DNA of 6,694 nucleotides from Caldifarciminota bacterium (GTDB lineage: Bacteria; Hydrothermota; Tepidihabitantia; Tepidihabitantales; Tepidihabitantaceae): NCBI GenBank assembly GCA_011049385.1, contig DSBX01000324.1:1-6694 (forward strand). Direction: 5' to 3'. This document shows positions 5,061 to 6,694 of this stretch, in pieces; within the stretch, counting starts at the first letter, position 1; every line of letters begins with the position of its first letter. The position numbers were made by a program, and so were the translations under genes. The notes under the pieces were generated by a model. It was not told where the DNA came from. It did not search any database and was given only the letters and a program-made list of their open reading frames with translations.

Positions 5061-6302
5061 ATGTACCGTGCCATTGTCCTTGCCGTGATACTGCTGACCG
5101 CCGGCTGTGCCGCGTCTCCGCGGCCCGTCGCCGACCAGGCCGAGCCTGACAACGAACCGCCGGCCGAGCCGGTCCCGGCCGAGCTCCTCGTCGAGGCAGG
5201 CAACCGCTTCGGCATCCGGCTGTTCGGCGAACTGTACGCCGAAGCGCCGGAGAAGAACGTCTTCATCTCGCCGCCGAGCATCGCGCTGGCGCTGGCGATG
5301 GCCTGGAACGGCGCCCGGGGCGAGACCCGGGAGGCGATGGCGGCCGCGCTCGACCTTGCCGGGCTGGAACCGGCCGGGGTCGGCGCGGGCCACGCCGTCC
5401 TGCTCGCGGCGATGCCGACCGGTGAGGGCGACGTCACGCTCGAAATCGCCAACTCGCTCTGGTCGCGCCGGGGCTTTCCCTTCGCCGAGCGCTACCTGAA
5501 GACGGTAGCCGGGCAGTACGATGCCCGGCTGGCCGAACTCGACTTCGGCAGTCCGGAAGCGGTCGAGACCATCAACCGCTGGGTCCGGGACCGGACCCGG
5601 GGCCGGATAGAGGACATCATCAGCCGGCTCAACCCGGACGACGTGCTGGTCCTGCTCAACGCGGTCTACTTCAAGGGCGCGTGGACGGACGCGTTCGAGC
5701 CCGGGCTGACCGCGGAGCGCGAGTTCACCGGCGCGGCGGGCAAGGTCCAGCGCGGGATGATGATGGCGCGGGACGGCGATTTCCGCTACCGGGCGGGCGA
5801 CGGCTTCCAGATGGCGCGACTGCCCTACGGCGAGGGCGACATCGCGATGTACCTGCTCCTGCCCGAGCAGAGCGGCGCGCCAGCGGCGGACCGGCTCACC
5901 GCCGAAGAGATCACGCGCTGGGCAGGGGAGATGCGGACGATGAAAGGCGAGGTCGTCCTGCCCCGGTTCAAGCTCGAGTACGCGCGCCGGCTCAACGACC
6001 CGCTCAAGCGGCTCGGGATGGACGCCGCTTTCGACCCGGCGCGGGCCGACTTCGGCGGGATGGTCGCGCCGGATGCCGGTTTCTCGCTGTTCATCAGCGA
6101 AGTGATGCACAAGAGCTTCGTCGAAGTCAACGAAGAAGGTACCGAAGCCGCGGCCGCGACCTCGGTGACGGTGACGCTGACCTCGATGCCGCCCCGGGAA
6201 GAACGCTTCCGGATGGTCTGCGACCGGCCGTTCATCTACCTCATCCGCGACGACCGGACCGGCGCACTGCTGTTCCTCGGCGTGCTCAACGAACTGCCCT
6301 GA
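5061..6302 (+). CDS. Lipoprotein serpin, predicted inhibitory (413 aa)
   Basis: The ATG at 5061 follows GGAGG with 5-nt spacing. A lipobox LTAGC (C16) and an acidic, proline-rich linker (to about residue 45) precede a complete serpin core. Landmarks are NVFISPPSIALALAMAWNGA, INRWV (171-175), NAVYFKGAW (200-208), the hinge and DRPFIYLI (from 388). Serpins trap proteases by inserting the cleaved reactive-centre loop into a beta-sheet. The hinge EEGTEAAAAT (P17-P8, from E358) has Thr at P14 and four Ala at P12-P9, as in inhibitory serpins. Counting 17 residues from E358 puts P1-P1' at T374-S375, flanked by V, L and M, which suggests a target that prefers small or hydrophobic residues (elastase- or subtilisin-like) rather than trypsin-like; this is inference. 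It is probably on the outer membrane, as a shield against its own or foreign proteases. The family is certain. Confidence 0.97.
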   Translation: MYRAIVLAVILLTAGCAASPRPVADQAEPDNEPPAEPVPAELLVEAGNRFGIRLFGELYAEAPEKNVFISPPSIALALAMAWNGARGETREAMAAALDLAGLEPAGVGAGHAVLLAAMPTGEGDVTLEIANSLWSRRGFPFAERYLKTVAGQYDARLAELDFGSPEAVETINRWVRDRTRGRIEDIISRLNPDDVLVLLNAVYFKGAWTDAFEPGLTAEREFTGAAGKVQRGMMMARDGDFRYRAGDGFQMARLPYGEGDIAMYLLLPEQSGAPAADRLTAEEITRWAGEMRTMKGEVVLPRFKLEYARRLNDPLKRLGMDAAFDPARADFGGMVAPDAGFSLFISEVMHKSFVEVNEEGTEAAAATSVTVTLTSMPPREERFRMVCDRPFIYLIRDDRTGALLFLGVLNELP

Positions 6303-6318
6303 CCGGACAGGACCGGGC

Positions 6319-6540
6319 CTGAAAGCGCTTGCCCTGCTGTTGGCGATGGCCGCGTCCGCGGCGGCGGGCTGGCGCGTGGACGTCTCCGGCGGTACCGCCT
6401 GGAACGCGGCGACGCCGCTCATCATCCGGCAGGAAGGCGAAGAACCGCTCCACCTGATTGCGCAATACAGCACCCGGCCCCTCGCCGACGTGCCCTACTA
6501 CGCGGTCCACGGCCTCATCGGGCTCGGCTTCGGGCGGTAG
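6319..6540 (+). pseudogene. Internally deleted outer-membrane beta-barrel protein (73 codons, CTG start)
   Basis: Read from a CTG at 6319, the frame begins with a clear signal peptide, xKALALLLAMAASAAAG (n-region Lys, hydrophobic core, AxA-type site). RVDVSGGTAWNAATPLIIRQ then LIAQYSTRPLADVPYYA follow. This resembles from memory the N-terminus of a roughly 200-aa barrel-like family with 'G....pl.IrQ....l...A.Y.TRP....PyYA'. The protein then ends at once with VHGLIGLGFGR, which resembles that family's final strand ('alH.l.GLG..f'). About two thirds of the domain would be missing, apparently by an in-frame deletion. TTG (6340) and ATG (6346) starts exist but cut the signal peptide. AGGA lies 6 nt before the CTG, and the frame begins 16 nt after the serpin stop. 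ATG-to-CTG decay and deletion both fit a pseudogene; a real miniprotein or assembly error remain possible. Confidence 0.55.
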
Positions 6541-6580
6541 TCGACCGGGTAAGAAGCGCGGGCCGGTGTCTCGAATTTCG

Positions 6581-6619
6581 GCGGGGCGATGATACCGTTC
6601 GGTATCACGGCCACCCCGC
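6581..6619 (+). other. Stem-loop after the serpin unit
   Basis: GATACC (6591-6596) and GGTATC (6601-6606) form a 6-bp stem with a GTTC loop. An outer stem GCGGGG (6581-6586) with CCCCGC (6614-6619) encloses it through an asymmetric internal loop. There is no T tract on either side, so it is not a typical intrinsic terminator; it could stabilise the 3' end of the serpin mRNA. No coding region is visible from 6541 to the window end. Confidence 0.4.
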
Positions 6620-6672
6620 GGCCAAACGCCGTAACCGCATCTCCGGGAAACGCTTAAGCCCGGTCCGAATTT

Positions 6673-6690
6673 CCCCCCTCCCCCACCCCC
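6673..6690. other. C-rich tract (three C-runs)
   Basis: The sequence runs C6-T-C5-A-C5. The minus strand therefore has three G-runs of 5-6 separated by single bases, with enough G for a short G-quadruplex. It sits at the very edge of the window. Confidence 0.35.
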
Positions 6691-6694
6691 GGGA

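Noticed and set aside
5681..6322. A 213-codon plus-strand frame overlapping the serpin
   Set aside because: It is a shifted reading of the serpin with an Arg/Gly/Asp-rich, motif-free product.
5022..6473. A 483-codon open frame on the minus strand opposite the serpin
   Set aside because: It is a mirror of the GC-rich serpin codons; its translation is low-complexity and rich in Arg, Pro, Gly and Val with no family motif, whereas the plus frame is a clear serpin.
6572..6673. Direct repeat CGAATTTC at 6572-6579 and 6666-6673
   Set aside because: Only eight bases and not flanking a recognisable element; too short to call an attachment or target-site duplication.

Overview
The window is GC-rich (about two thirds G+C by eye), with strong SD sequences (GGAGG/AGGAGG) and TTGACA-type promoters. 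Four lipoprotein signal peptides, an LpoB/YcfL-type envelope gene set and an outer-membrane-barrel-like fragment point to a diderm bacterium. A four-helix-bundle-suffix protein, an ORF6N protein and a bacterial serpin are the sort of mix seen in uncultured candidate phyla, but I cannot assign a phylum from the sequence.

Left part, minus strand (1-1170). Reading leftwards from a consensus promoter at 1143-1170, a leader of about 178 nt precedes a small single-RRM RNA-binding protein (674-958), which ends at a strong intrinsic terminator (625-659). Next come a DUF6508 protein (137-577), possibly on a leaderless mRNA, and, overlapping it by 20 bp, the first 52 codons of an ORF6N-domain protein that runs off the window.

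Middle, plus strand (1206-1997). A promoter divergent from the RRM promoter drives a four-helix-bundle-suffix protein with a C-terminal topoisomerase-type zinc ribbon. The space between the two promoters holds GC-rich inverted repeats and a 12-mer repeated 31 bp apart.

Envelope cassette, plus strand (2026-4812). Four tightly spaced genes each have their own SD: a 171-aa secreted protein of unknown function (weakly CsgG/TolB-N/DUF799-like), an LpoB-like lipoprotein, a COG3014-type lipoprotein with a helical repeat region, and a YcfL-like lipoprotein. They probably form one operon whose products act together at the inner face of the outer membrane. A role in controlling peptidoglycan synthesis is inferred from E. 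coli LpoB and not shown here.

Right part, plus strand (4813-6694). After an intergenic stretch that may hold a decayed outer-membrane-protein remnant comes a lipoprotein serpin with an intact inhibitory hinge. It is followed at once by a 73-codon reading frame that joins a signal peptide and N-terminus to what looks like the last strand of a beta-barrel family, with no ATG start: probably an internally deleted outer membrane protein. The last 150 bases hold only a stem-loop and a C-rich tract.

I found no tRNA, rRNA, CRISPR array, insertion sequence or prophage structure. The most interesting items are the deleted barrel gene, the RRM leader with competing pairings around an anti-SD segment, and the unrecognised first gene of the envelope cassette.
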